DNA from: Phoronis australis
Taxonomy: Eukaryota; Phoronida; Phoronidae
Reading direction: 5' to 3'
Assembly (NCBI GenBank): GCA_002633005.1
Contig: NMRA01000113.1
Location: 562,747-626,746, forward strand
DNA: 64,000 nt
In this document: in pieces, positions 21,880-34,700 of the stretch
Position numbering within the stretch: position 1 is the first letter of the stretch
Layout of the letters: each line of letters begins with the position of its first letter
Notes under the pieces: model-generated
What the model was told of the DNA's origin: nothing
The model's input: the letters and a program-made list of their open reading frames with translations, nothing else
Databases searched by the model: none
Made by a program: the position numbers and the translations under genes

Positions 21880-23090
21880 AAGCGACTGAAGCGACTGGAC
21901 CATAAATGTAGAGCAGCAGAGAATGCACGCCGAGTTGAAAACAGGCTTAGTGACACTTTACAGAAAAGACTTCAGTGAAAGGATGAAGGCTAATCAGCAA
22001 ATGAAATTAAATGTAAAAGCAAACGAAAGTTGAGATCAGATGTTACTCATCAAGCAAAAAAGAATGAACAAAGCGATGAGACCAGAAAAAGAAAAAACTC
22101 AGATCCTGTTTATAGAGTTAAGGAAAATATGCCAAGCACTTTTAGCAAACAAAAGGTGAGATCAGATGATGTTCAGAAAATGAAAGAGAATGAGTGAAGA
22201 TGTGAAATGCGAACAGATCCTGATTACAGACCTAATGAAAATGTGCGGAGCAAATGGAAGTTGCGCTCTGATGATGTTCAGAAAGCAAAAGAAAATGAAC
22301 AAAGAAATGAGATGAGAAAACAAAAGCGATTAAGTTGTGATTACAGAAATTGGGAAAACAAAAGAGAAGCAACAAGAAAATCATTGAAGCGTGCATGTGA
22401 CAGGGAACAAGTGTTTGAAGACGATGAACTTGTAAAAAGATTTCATGAAATGATTAAAAATGGTCCTACGTATGTGTGTAGTTGTTATGATCAAACTTGG
22501 TTTAGACATAGTGTAAGGCGAAGACAGTGAAAGGGAATAATAAGACTGCAATTGAGAGTTTGCCACTGGAGCAAACTGATGAGGAATACGTGAGTGATAC
22601 ATTTCATAGCTACTTAGTGCAAGATAAGATACCACCATGTGCAATGTTGAATGATATGAGATTTCACAAGAAACCAGAAGATATATGTGATCTGTACCCA
22701 TTAGAGTGGATACTTCTGTCACCTCGGATTCCTTTTATGAAGATGTATGCTGCTCCAAGGGGTAATCAGAAGAAAATCAGAGGAAATGTAGTAAACGTTC
22801 CAGGAAATGTTTGTAATACTATTAAAAATGTACTTCCAAGAGCTCCTGATGATACTATGACAATTGCAGCTAATATGAAAAGACAACTGACATACAAGCA
22901 TGTTGAAATGACTGAAAATATACCCCATAATAAGATTGTTGAAATGGCTGGAAAAGAATATGGGAATTGTATACATGAGAAGGCATTGTGTTTAATGTAC
23001 ACAGGAGTGATGAAAACAATGAAACACACCTCAGCAAGTTCCAAAACTGGCCTCAGCTATTTAAGCAAGGACAACTTAGAGAAATGGTGA
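21880..23090 (+). pseudogene. Helitron N-terminal region, copy 2
   Basis: Same domain order as 17358-18525. Here the TAG near MRFH is a Lys codon, and the frame from 22527 to 23090 is open for 187 residues. The repeat tract has a different number of RAKENVR/KRKLRSDD units from copy 1. A frameshift lies near 22515. HUH and helicase domains are absent. Confidence 0.75.
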
Positions 23091-23114
23091 ACAAACATAA
23101 AACACAATGAAAAA

Positions 23115-23985
23115 ATGGAAAAACGAAACTACAAGTGGCTGACAGACCGAATAAATAAAGCAATAACAGAGGAGAGCATGGAGATATCGGAGGAGGTTCA
23201 CCAATGTCTCAAAACGATACTCTCTGAAAATGAGGCACAGCTAACAGACAAAATTGAGAAAGACTCTGTGCAAATGCTGTTGTGGAAGGAACAGAAAAAA
23301 ATGTTGATCTGCAAAACAGCAAGAACATGAAATAGCATCCTATGATGCTAAAGTGGTGCCTACAGTTAAAAAATCTCTCAAAGGTAGCATATGACTTAAT
23401 AAAAAATTCAGGCTTTCTATTTTTGCTATCCACAACAACATTGTTCAATTATGTGCTCCACATGTCATTGGACACTGGAGTGAAAGATGCGAAATTTTTG
23501 TCCTAGCAATTAAAGAGCATTAACTTTGACTTTTTGCCTGAGCACACACGAAATGTTGTGCTGATCTTTGATGAAATGAAAATAAAGGCAGACCTAGTGT
23601 ATTCAAAGGCCACAGGAAAAGTGATTGGTCAGTGCAACACAGGCTTAATTAATGAACAGTTGACTGCGTTTGCTGCTAACATTGAGAGCGGTGAGGTCTT
23701 GCCTCAGCTTGCTACAAGCGTGTTGCTATTCATGGCACAGGGTACAATAGACTGATTCGTACTGTTTTTCCATGGCCCACTATCCATGTGTTGGTTTTAA
23801 CTCAGACCAACTTTATCCTGTTGTGTGGGAATGTGTGCGTGGTGTGGAAACCATTAGTTTAAAGGTTAGAGCTACAGTTTCTGATGGAGCTACAACAAAC
23901 CGGCATTTTTATCACATGCACAAGTTACCAACAGATGCACAGAATGCTGTTGTTTATAGAACTGTCGTAATATATGAGTATTAGA
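23115..23985 (+). pseudogene. P-element/THAP9-like transposase fragment, copy 2
   Basis: Counterpart of 18550-19420. The first 71 codons translate identically to copy 1. The later part keeps HYPCVGFNSDQLYPVVWECV and KVRATVSDGATTNRHFYHMH in one open frame (23772-23984). Frameshifts occur near 23330 and 23755. Confidence 0.7.
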
Positions 23986-24058
23986 TACATTTGGTAACGA
24001 GAGGATAAAGCAAAATTATGAACCGGGCAAAGTATTTTATGAAAATGCAGACTTGCAT

Positions 24059-26860
24059 CACCCGTTTGAAGTGTCTGGTTTGTTGGGACTGACACAATGT
24101 CTCATGCATTGCCCCCTTCCCTGTACCTATCCTCCAAACTGTGTGTTGAATTGTGATAAAGGGTGATTAGTGGGTTCCTATTGTGGAGAGCATTGTTGAC
24201 TTGCTTTTCAGTCTTGGAGACTGTTTTAAGTTTACAAGCATTGTTCCTTTTATTGGGAATTTTTAAAATAATGATCATACCTTATGTCCTTGCTCTATGC
24301 GATGCACACGGCGTTGCTCTTGTTTTATTAACCGGCATATCATACTGACCAACAAATTCACTTCAGGCACAATGTCCCACCAATCAACAACACCATTTTG
24401 ACATAATGCCTTAAAAAGTTTTTTTGTCATTTTTTGTACAACCATTGTCACTGTCATATTAAATGTTGAGTAAAAATAATAAAAAAATATTGTTAAAAGC
24501 CTCATTTCATTACCTTGCAGAAAATAAATACTTTGTAGTACTTTATACCACGTTCTGATGATTCTATTAAATGATTTAGTGACATCACCCTCGTCTATTG
24601 GAATTTGACATAATTAATTTGGACACTAAAGGGTTAAGCAGGCTCTGGTATAAAAATACCCTATTGTTAAGTATTAGAGTAGATAAGCCAGTGGAGCGTG
24701 AGACCCGTGAGCCCCAGTCAACTCCTCACAATAATTCCTTGTTATGAATGCAATATACCCACACAAGGCATAGGATCAAGCCCCAATCAGAGTCTCACAT
24801 CTCACTAAGGAGACCATTGCTCCATGGTGAACACGCTGCCTATCAACCAGAGACTGTTGACAGTGTCACGAATAATTAGCCCGTGGTAAACAGCGTAACA
24901 AGGTTTATATGATCGTTCATAAGCCAAAATGGTACAAGAATGACGATTCTGTACAATTAGCTTCAGTGCATGAAACACTGATAATCCATATAAATAACAT
25001 TGGTGTTGTAGGTCCATACCCCATATTATTGACTGTGCTAATACATGATGGCTGACAAGTTAGGAGAACTATGCCGTTTTAAAAGAGTAAATATTCATTC
25101 ACGAAGACCCATCACCATGGTGAGGAGTTCACCGTAACATTCATCAAGATATCATAGATGACATTTCGATCAAGCGCGATGTTACATCTGATTCAGACAA
25201 AAAAGAGGCGATTGAGGGAGTTCAAAGAAACATCACAAAGTCTCCATCTTCATCTACAAAGGAAGGCAAAGATAGAAAGAAATGACCCAAGGCCAAGATT
25301 TTCATCGTTCGGGAAAAGACTCTTACCTATTTTACCTATTCTATATTTTTTCACTTCACTTCTACCAATATTTCATGACATTAAGACATACTTTCAACAA
25401 TTATAATCAAAATCCACGAATTACACAATAAACAGAAAGACATAATGACAGATTATTTAGGGTGTTATTACATCAGAAATACTGGTTGGTGCCAAATCAG
25501 CTTAAATTGATTTGAATAATGTAGTAAGTCATAAGACGAGCTCAGCTTGTTTTTATGATGAAGTTGTAAAGAAATGTCTTGCAGCAAGAAGAAAAGAAAA
25601 GTATTTGAAGAAAGAGTTTCAAGAATTACCAAGAAAGGCTTTTGTAGCCTGGAGAACCACTCTTCAAAGGAATATGCTGCTCAACACCTGAATTGTTTCA
25701 GTTGCTTAGATCTGAGCTCGTTCAACCTGGTGCAACTCCTGAAACTAGGTAAAATCTGAATGAAGAACTCCTGTGTGTCAAACAGTGCACTTGAATTGAG
25801 AATTTGCAGTTATCTAGTAGATGACAACTGAGAGAGATGACACCTGGCAGGGAAGGGTAAACCATAAGAAATATACTGTGCTGACAAGGCTTACAAAATG
25901 TGGAGTGAGTATCTTTCATGTCAAATGCGGTTTTACAGCAATGACTGACATAGTTGACAAATTTAACACGTCAATTGGTGCAGAAATATTCTCTGCATAT
26001 CAGACCATCAAATATTCTTCAAAAGCAGAAAAAAATCTGCTGTTGATTACTTTGTGAAGAGAGAGACCACACAAGATCATATTGATGCAAAACTTGTCAG
26101 AAATATACGAATGAGTGCTCGGAGAAGAAATCAAGAGACAACAGCAAAAGCACACAGCATATAGAAAAGGAGCTGCAAGATCTTGGTATTGTGATGAAAG
26201 TGCACCTGACTAAAAGGCACAAAGTGGAGAGGTAGAAAGTGCTACTTATTGTGAAAATCCCAAATTGTGGATGTAAAAATGTGAGCACGTGAAAAAGATG
26301 AGGGAGTAAGAGTGAGCAACTACTTGTGAAATTTATGCTGCATCGAATGCCCATTAAATTCCTGTCTGTACGTCTTCTCAATACCATCTGACAGGTGGCC
26401 AATATTCTGACCTAATGAAAAGATTGAGCCAGTGGACATTTCCATGACTCATCACACTCTTTGCCACACAAATGGCAAGTACTTTAATAAGGCTGTGTTC
26501 ATTTCAACATGATCTAGTTTATCACCTCTAAAGCTCATGTTATAAGTATTGTTATAGTAGTTTTTAAGTATAAAGCTACCATAGCTGTTGTAAATGTATA
26601 CATACTTTCAGGTACTAATCCTCAATTTAAGTTGTATTGGTGAAAGTGGGCTCATCGCTACAGAGTTGGAGACCAGTTGGAGAAAATGTTGGAGAGAATG
26701 ATTGAAAACGCAAATGTGGCGACCATTTTGTGGTGGAATTGAATGCAATCAGAGAAGGCTTAACAAAACTGGGAGCAGCAGAAGCTAAATCCACAGAAAC
26801 ACACCCCACTTGAAATCAATGGTCATGCTGCAAGGCCGAGGTTTCACATAATAACTCTTT
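24059..26860. other. intergenic, no gene identified
   Basis: Contains only short ORFs (for example 25158-25406, 25574-25759, 25821-26057) with no domain I recognise and no convincing splice context. It is probably decayed transposon sequence, but I cannot support a family. Confidence 0.35.
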
Positions 26861-26864
26861 GTGA

Positions 26865-26960
26865 ACAGGTTTATCTATATGTCTGCGGGAGTACAGTTGA
26901 GCTCGAAACCAATCATAAGAGGCTTGAATTTATATATTCTGGAGCTGGTCGAAAAGGACA
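26865..26960 (+). pseudogene. possible Gypsy-type RNase H scrap
   Basis: One frame reads CEQVYLYVCGSTVELETNHK followed by RLEFIYS, which resembles the V-x-TDHKPLxxI core of Ty3/Gypsy RNase H with the key Asp replaced by Asn. It is very short; flanking sequence is uninformative. Confidence 0.3.
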
Positions 26961-28733
26961 GCAGGAATTGAACAGTTTGACAACATGAACCAAACCTTTT
27001 GTCCATTTCTAACACAGCCCATCATAATCTGTTGACCTGGCTGTCTTCAGACTTGTCAGCTAGTCCTGAGGCTATGTAAAACCTCTCAAATCAGCGTATA
27101 CACTTGGTCCACGACTATGGATCACTGAAGTTCACTGGATTAAGTGCCTGAACCTGACATGTAGTCATTGACTGTATACTGTTTGTACAGTGTTGTGATA
27201 TGGAAACGTGAGAGCGAGAGAACAAGATAAAATTACTATACACCTGCTGACTACTATGCTGTAGCACACCAAATTAACACTACAGGTAACCCCTGAATTG
27301 GCTAGACACTCAGTGCAAGTTAAACTTCAGGCCAGTGCTATTAGATCACAGTGCAGAAGTTAAGAGAGTTGTGCCATCATGACGTTAGCCCCAGATTAAA
27401 CTTACTAACTCACAACCAGCAGACTGCACCTTTTGCGACACTTTTCACGAGTGTGGAAAATGCAAAGCTGAAATGAGCACTGCTTGAAGTGTAAACGAAA
27501 AGTACACTATTCATGTGTCTGCACACCTTGTGAAAATTTTCTAAGAAAGTGAAAGAAGTCGACCATGGCACCGAGCCTCTTAACAGTGAATTGTTTTGGG
27601 AGCAGACATACAGAGTGAGCGTAGGTGAAGGTAAAGTGGCGTAACACAGGCATTGGTGTAATGATTATTTCAAAGTCAGAATACAGTAGGCCCACTTAAT
27701 GTCACCCCTGATAATAGAATATCCCAGTTACTGTTATGAAATGTCAAAAAACAAATCATTTCTCGTTCATTGAACCCATGTAAAATGATCTGCAAAATGA
27801 CATGATTGTCATATTCTCAAATATTGCAATTGAAATCAGCATTCATTATTACACGTACCTTCATTTTTGTATATGAAAATCAACCCAATTCATCTTTTAA
27901 TTCATTTGCATTATCAGAGCCTCTCAAGGAGGGGGGAATCAGGTTGTCATGCTTGTGTATTGAGAGAGGCTACTGCCTATTAGCAGTGCTAGTTAATAGA
28001 ATTCAGATGCCCATTCAGTTGGACGAGTAGATGTCCACGCGAGTTACTTGAGTAAAAACTTTGTGGTTTAGGCAGTGGAGTAAGGGAGTTTAAGACACGT
28101 CACTGTCATTTTTTATAGGAATATACAATTAGACTTCTTTCCTGGCTTATTCATTTGGCAATCCCTTACTTTGAATCCATAACACTGACAACAGGAGATT
28201 CAGTAGCAAATGATGCCACTCTGACATGAACCTCCCAATGATGCATACAACTACAAATTTTTACTGTTAAGGTAACCATCATTAAAACCAGCGACAACTT
28301 ATCGATAGAAATCTTGTAGTGGCTGCTCTACACAATTTTTCAGTTGTACCAAGTCACAAGTTGCTACTCTTCAAGGAACAACACACCTGTACAAACTGGA
28401 CTTGCCATATCAACACAGAATGGTGACAAACTGGACTCAGTTTGTCACCGCATAGTGTATAGCCAACATATATACATGGCAAGTACGCCATCTCTGTTGC
28501 AAAGAAAATTGCACATTATGTGTGACATGATTCAAGCAATTCATGTTACATGATTTCACTAGATAAAGATAACACTCCACACATACATTATCCTGTACAC
28601 CATATTGCTTCCATGCTGTCATCACTTCCAACCCTACCATGCAAAAGCAACATAATATTTAGACAGTCCTATTGAAAACTTGCCACAGGTTGCTAAATGT
28701 GAAGTGACTGAACAAACCCAGAATCTTCTAGTT
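26961..28733. other. intergenic spacer 3' of CCNDBP1
   Basis: No gene seen. It includes an 11-bp-arm perfect hairpin (GGTGACAAACT / AGTTTGTCACC) at about 28420-28447. Part must be the CCNDBP1 3' UTR, but I see no canonical AATAAA on the minus strand within about 400 bp of its stop. Confidence 0.4.
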
Positions 28734-31700
28734 TCAACTGTTTGTCAGCAAACTTAGGCTCTGGCTTATCTTCGTCATGTTGTGTTTCACAGCATTTTGC
28801 AGGAAGGTAATCCAGCTGGAGTCCTCTTCTGTATAAAAGTGCGCTGATCTAAAAGTGATAAACGCAGAACCAACTGTAGTATTTAGAACATAAATTCAGA
28901 CTCTTCAAACACACAAAATCATCACTGTTATCGCAAATGTCTGAAAGACTCAATCCATGACACATAAAAAGTATAATACACAAACTGTTATGCCTAGATT
29001 ACATACAAATTAGACACATCCCTTGAAATGAAACAGAACATAGCAGAAAAGACATTGCCGTCTTTCATTTGTGCTAAACTATAATAGTTCTGCTCACAAA
29101 GTCCACACTTGTTCTGCTCCCATGATGAATTTCGTTCAACAAGGCAAGTTTAAATATTGTTATCACACAGCCTCATCAAGACACATAGTGCAACATAGTA
29201 TAGCATAAACTTCTAAATTAGAATTATTTAATGTTCAAGAAGACAGTAAATCAACTCACTTGAAATTTTCAAGAAGGGATTCCAGTATATTTGAAATGCT
29301 CTCAGCCTGAAATACACACGACACATACTGCACAAATAAATTTTTCTTCAAAAAATCCAAAACATTTCTATGCTTGCACTTTACTATAAATGTTGTCCAA
29401 TATGTTATTATATTAAAGAATTAACAATTAACTTAATAACTACCATTAAATTTAATGTCAACTCATTGAGGAAATCTCAAAAGTAACAAAAAACATGAGA
29501 TTTGTTTATCATGTATTGTTTACACAAGCCCGATATTTGGCCTACTTTATAAAACTTTTGTCAAAATTTTTTAACTGCAGCATAAGTGTACTCAGTAAAT
29601 TTAAATGTTACAATAACACACAAATCTTTTGAACAATTTCTTTAGTAAGACCCATGTTTAAATTTGTGCACCTCCAAACACCCCTGACATCAGAGTGAGC
29701 ACTAACTTACATTGACTTTCACATCACTGGAGTTCACTGGTGGGTACAGTCCAGCTACAAAATGGTCTACAGCAGGACTCACACTCTCTGTACGCTCTAT
29801 AAAGTCATCATACTGCTCAATACATGCATCAGTTACTGTAAGACCGTTCACCTTAATGCCGCCTCTAACCTGTAAGGATACGTTTGTTACTGAGAAAAGA
29901 CCATCACAATGAATTCTCTTAACCCCAAACAGTTTCATTTAATTTTTGTTAACAACTTCAAAGTCTTTATATCAAAGTATAGCACAGGTTTACGTGAGGA
30001 GCATGGCAGTGAAAGTGCTCGTATATATTAAACAGGAAGCTTCACAACGTCAAAGTTAAGAAATTGATGAGGTGTATGACAAGGATCAGTTCTAAACTGT
30101 TTATAACACTAAAAAATTATGCAATCAAATTTACAAGATGACTACCCTTTGCCTTTGCGAAATTTTCAATTTACTGTTGGTAATCAATTGAGCATAAGAC
30201 TGAGTCACTTCTCAGAATCATGACGTGCCATAAAGAACTATAAATGTCTATGTCCAGAAGGTATTCTTTCTTCAAAAAATCAGAGTCCCATTTTCACACT
30301 GCAATATTTCTTGGAAATATAAAGTGAATAACCCATCAATTAAAGAAACTGTTCCAAACACTTAAGGTACCTGGAGGTGAAAATGTATAGGATTCGCGTG
30401 TCCACTGGTTCAAATTTATCAAATGATTAATGAAAATTTTGATCCAATACCAATTCTTCATTTTTCTTCCATTTCAAATATAACATATTTTTACATTACA
30501 GATTAGTTGCTAACAAACAAGTCACTTTCTGTTTTGAATTGTGTATTTTAGAGGAAAACAAAATGAATTTCTAAAACAATATGCATGTTTTGCATAGTCT
30601 GTAAGACTTTCAAAGAAATAGAGAAATGCAGATCCCAACTACCTTTTTTATAGAAGACTTGACCACTTTTACAAGGCCTAAGCACGACGTTACTAAATTT
30701 CTCTCAGCATCACTCCATGCATCTTCATTACAACTGTCTTCGTCATCAAAACAAGAACCTTCACTTGATAGACCCTGAAAAGCGAGGAATGGGCCTGTAA
30801 TTACCAACAGAACAGGACAATTGTTTGTAATGACTTGAAACAAATGAGTATTGTACAACACAAAGTGAATAATACACACATATGTAATGTACAACCAACG
30901 GTTATTTTTTTAGTTTGAATGGAAAAAATTAAATACTTCATTTAATTCTTCTATGACATCTTTGATCAAACCCTCTGTGTCCTTCATTACTGCCAGGGTG
31001 AGAAGTTTGCTATCTGAAAAATAAATAAAATGTAATTTGAGGTACGATCATCAAACTTAGTTAAATGACTGTGGGTTGCAATGGGAACGAAACTGAGACA
31101 GTTACAGTGAAGGTAGTGCTAGGTACAATCACTCCACTTGGCTGTGAAATGAACAACACCAACAACTGTCTAATGTGAGCTCATAATTTTCTCGTGATAG
31201 CTTCATGTCCAATCAAATTAAGCCTAAATGACAATACATACATTTACATATGCATAGCAAAATTAAGAAGAATGTCGAATAATTAAGGTTGTGTAGGACC
31301 CTCGAAAAATGTCCAAATTTGGAAAACTTGGGAACATCATATCTCAGAAATGGCTGATTCATATGTAACTCTCAGATCGCAAGCTTCATACACTGTCCAG
31401 TAAAAAATGTTTGGAATTGTTTTTTAATGTTCATTAAACTTTTGCATGGCATGCTGTCAAAAAATAAGACTTTTACGATTTCTGTGAAAAAATCAGGTTA
31501 CATATAACAAAAACGAAGTCACAATTTAGAAAACTGTAACAGTGATCTGTCATCTTGAACAAGTTTATCACACAAAATTTGCTCACATTATTGATACCGT
31601 TCCTTTACTTAGGATGAAACTTTTACTAAAATGACATGGTCACATGACACAGTTAATAGGAGGCTTTCTATTTTCAGGAAATATGCACCTGTACTGAGTT

Positions 31701-34700
31701 TTAAAAAATCTATACTTTTTAGATATTTGACAAACACCCACTCTAGTCAATAAGGTCCTACATAACATTAAATCAATTTTAGCACCAAAGGAAATGAAGA
31801 AGAAAGATAGCATACCTTTTGGCATATCTTTGATTGAATCACAACAATACCACACATTTCCTGTAGCTTGTTTTTGCATTTCTGGACTGGAAACAAAAAT
31901 AATAAATTTGAAAAATGCAGCTGCACTTGAGTTCACTTTCATTTCAACCATGGTACACAATTAACACATATATTACACTTCAATAAAGTAAGTGTTGTGA
32001 GGAAAGACACTTGACAAAATAGACTGAAAAAAAACAGATAAAGACACAGAAGAAGGGTGAGACAACACCCCAGACACCAATGACGATGAAGAAGATAACC
32101 TTAAAGACCACGGCATTGCTAATAACCTAAGCAGTGACCATCATCACAAAATGTTTACGACAGAGTTTATCAAGTAACAAAGGCTTGCATAACACTACCA
32201 ATCAACCAATGATCAGTCAATACAACAATCAATGTACCGAGAAATGGATCACGCACTTCTCATAGCTCTCTTATCTATTCACATTGCAAGTTTCAGTGAG
32301 ATCTGTCAAAGGATGATGGAACTACGGCCCCATAAAATCCCGAGTAACTCAACAACTGTAAGTTGTGAAAAATATAACATGTTCTTTTCTAGTTCAAGAC
32401 AAAAACTCTCTAGATATCAAATTTTAGAAGAATATCTCAAAGGATTGCGGAGCTACAGCTTTGCAAACCGATTGACGAAAGAGGTTCATGGTCATAGATT
32501 GATTGCAGTTAAGTCTGACAGGCTGGGTAGCCGTCACTGACTCCTAAGTTCTGTTCCTCTAACATTATTCTGAGGGCAACAGAATCTTTTTGTTGGCAAA
32601 ATTTGCTATTCTAAAGGACTATTTACCTGAACCAATTTACCAGAACCAATTGTTTTGACCTTACATACATCATGCTACTCAACAACAATCGCTGGAAATG
32701 GTTGATGGTCAAACTAGGCTTAGACACTGCTTCAAGGTGATGGTCTCCTACATACTACGTCATCAATAACAAAATGAAGGTGCTCTAGATCCTAGTGCTG
32801 ATTTTAATTTTGTAAGTAGTGTCCAGTACTGTGTAAACCAGATTTAATTAGAATACAATGAACTTTTCCTGGATGTTGAAAAACCTTACCTTTGTTGATG
32901 ATTTTGATTGGTCCAAAAAATTTCAATTGCTGTATGTTTTAACAATAGATTGATTTCATATTTAAGGTATTTCCATTACAAAATCGTACCTTGTATTATA
33001 AAAACAAATGTCTTTTTAATGTTCAAGAGAATAACATAATGTACATTTTGCTCTGAGTATAGAGACTATATTACATTTATTTGTGGAATCCAGATATATA
33101 CGAGAGTCCTGGAGGAATATTTGTGATGATTTCCTTAGGATTGATAATTTGAATGGTCATGACATTTTGTTTGGAAATATCTAATGTAACATCAGTATAA
33201 ATCTTGTAATTTTAATCACAAAAAACGTAATTTATCACTGTAGAATGCAAAACAAAATTTTGTTAAAAGCTGATGTCACTAGAGTTTTGAAAACTTATAA
33301 AAATATATAATTTACTATTAGCAAAATCAGTAGTACATTAGAAAAACACAACGCTGGTAAATTGCAATTATTAGTTTGTTACAAATATTTGAAAAAAAAT
33401 TCCTGTATGGATCAACAACTACATTTTATTATTCCACGCAGAGCCATAACTTGACAGTGCTAACCTGACTCATCATTTATGGATGACGATGGCCAGGACT
33501 GGCCTGAGACACAACCAATAATCACCTTTCAGTTTTGCCACATTCCACTATCTTCTGCAGAAGACTCACAATACCCTCTACCACGCCAACCACCGACAAT
33601 CTCACGCGCTTCCTCAGCTTCACTCCTGTAAATAGGTTTAAAGGGGAAATACAATGGGCCAAATGACATTTGGACATGTTAAATACATGTATTGTTGGTC
33701 AACACAAGCGTGTTATTGCTTCTTTTACTCTTGACATCAACTATCTACATTAATTACCATCAGACGACCCCATCAGGAACCCCATTTAGCGCCGAAAAAA
33801 AAAACTAGGTGCCACTTGTACTAACTGAAGCAAATGACGCCATGTTTGAGACAGCAGACACGCAGGCCTTTGACACTAGAAAACATCACACGGTGACAGG
33901 TGCAGATTTCAAACAGCAGAATTTCAAAATTAAGTCTATTAGAGACTGTGAAATGCTTTAATTCGATACCGTGACACAGATCTTGACACTTGCACTACTT
34001 GCACAGAATATCCGACAGTCACAGTGCCCCATTACCATGGCGTCTTTTAAGTCAGCAGCATGGTCCCCATGGGGGCCACTCAGACTTACTCAAAAGAACA
34101 TTGAAGGGTTATTCACAACTAGACACGAGAAGCGCAGGGCTTTGCTACTAGAAAACTTACTACTTGAAAATTTCAAATTGCAGAATTTCAAAATTGCATC
34201 TATCACAGGCAACATAGTTTAAAGACAGTGATACAGATATGGACACTTGCAGCTGCTTAGAATATCTGATCGAGTGGCATCTTTGAAGTCAGTAGCGAGG
34301 TCGCGGTGGGAGCCACTTATTCAAAATAACATCAAAAGCTTAGTCACAAAGACATTAAATATGGAGCTACACAGTAACAATCAAACAGGTGGGGATCTTG
34401 GTCTCTGTTTTGCCCTGCATCTTTGCCAACTTTGCTTCCAGTGATCAAAATGACGGCCCTTTTATGATTGTGCACTAACAATAAGCATGACAATGTTTAT
34501 AAATACCAATTGAAAACGTTTTGTTCAGTAGGAGCTTTTTTGCTACTACGAATTCAAAATCAATCCTTATTTACTCTACCATTTTGGTGTGTTTGAATGT
34601 GATTGACAGCATATGACACTTTATTTTCTAAATATGAAAAATAGGTCAGCAGGGTCATTTGAAAAGTGATTTTCTTTATTATTTTGCTAAATTTTCTAAT

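Larger units (their letters stand above)
19780..24058 (+). repeat. composite transposon block, tandem copy 2
   Basis: Direct repeat of 15093-19489, starting 4.69 kb downstream. Homology begins at ATGTTAATTAAC and ends at GCAGACTTG near 24058, after which the sequence differs from copy 1 (no C48 protease). It carries the same ordered set of fragments, with independent indels in the Helitron repeat region (about 21880-22260). Confidence 0.9.

Noticed and set aside
22381-23044. Long minus-strand ORFs (85-113 aa) opposite the Helitron and P-like regions
   Set aside because: They are complementary-strand shadows of AT-rich basic coding sequence; the plus-strand frames carry the recognisable domains in both copies.
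25821-26057. 78-aa ORF between composite block and CCNDBP1
   Set aside because: No domain recognised, no splice or promoter context; it could be a decayed transposon but cannot be supported.
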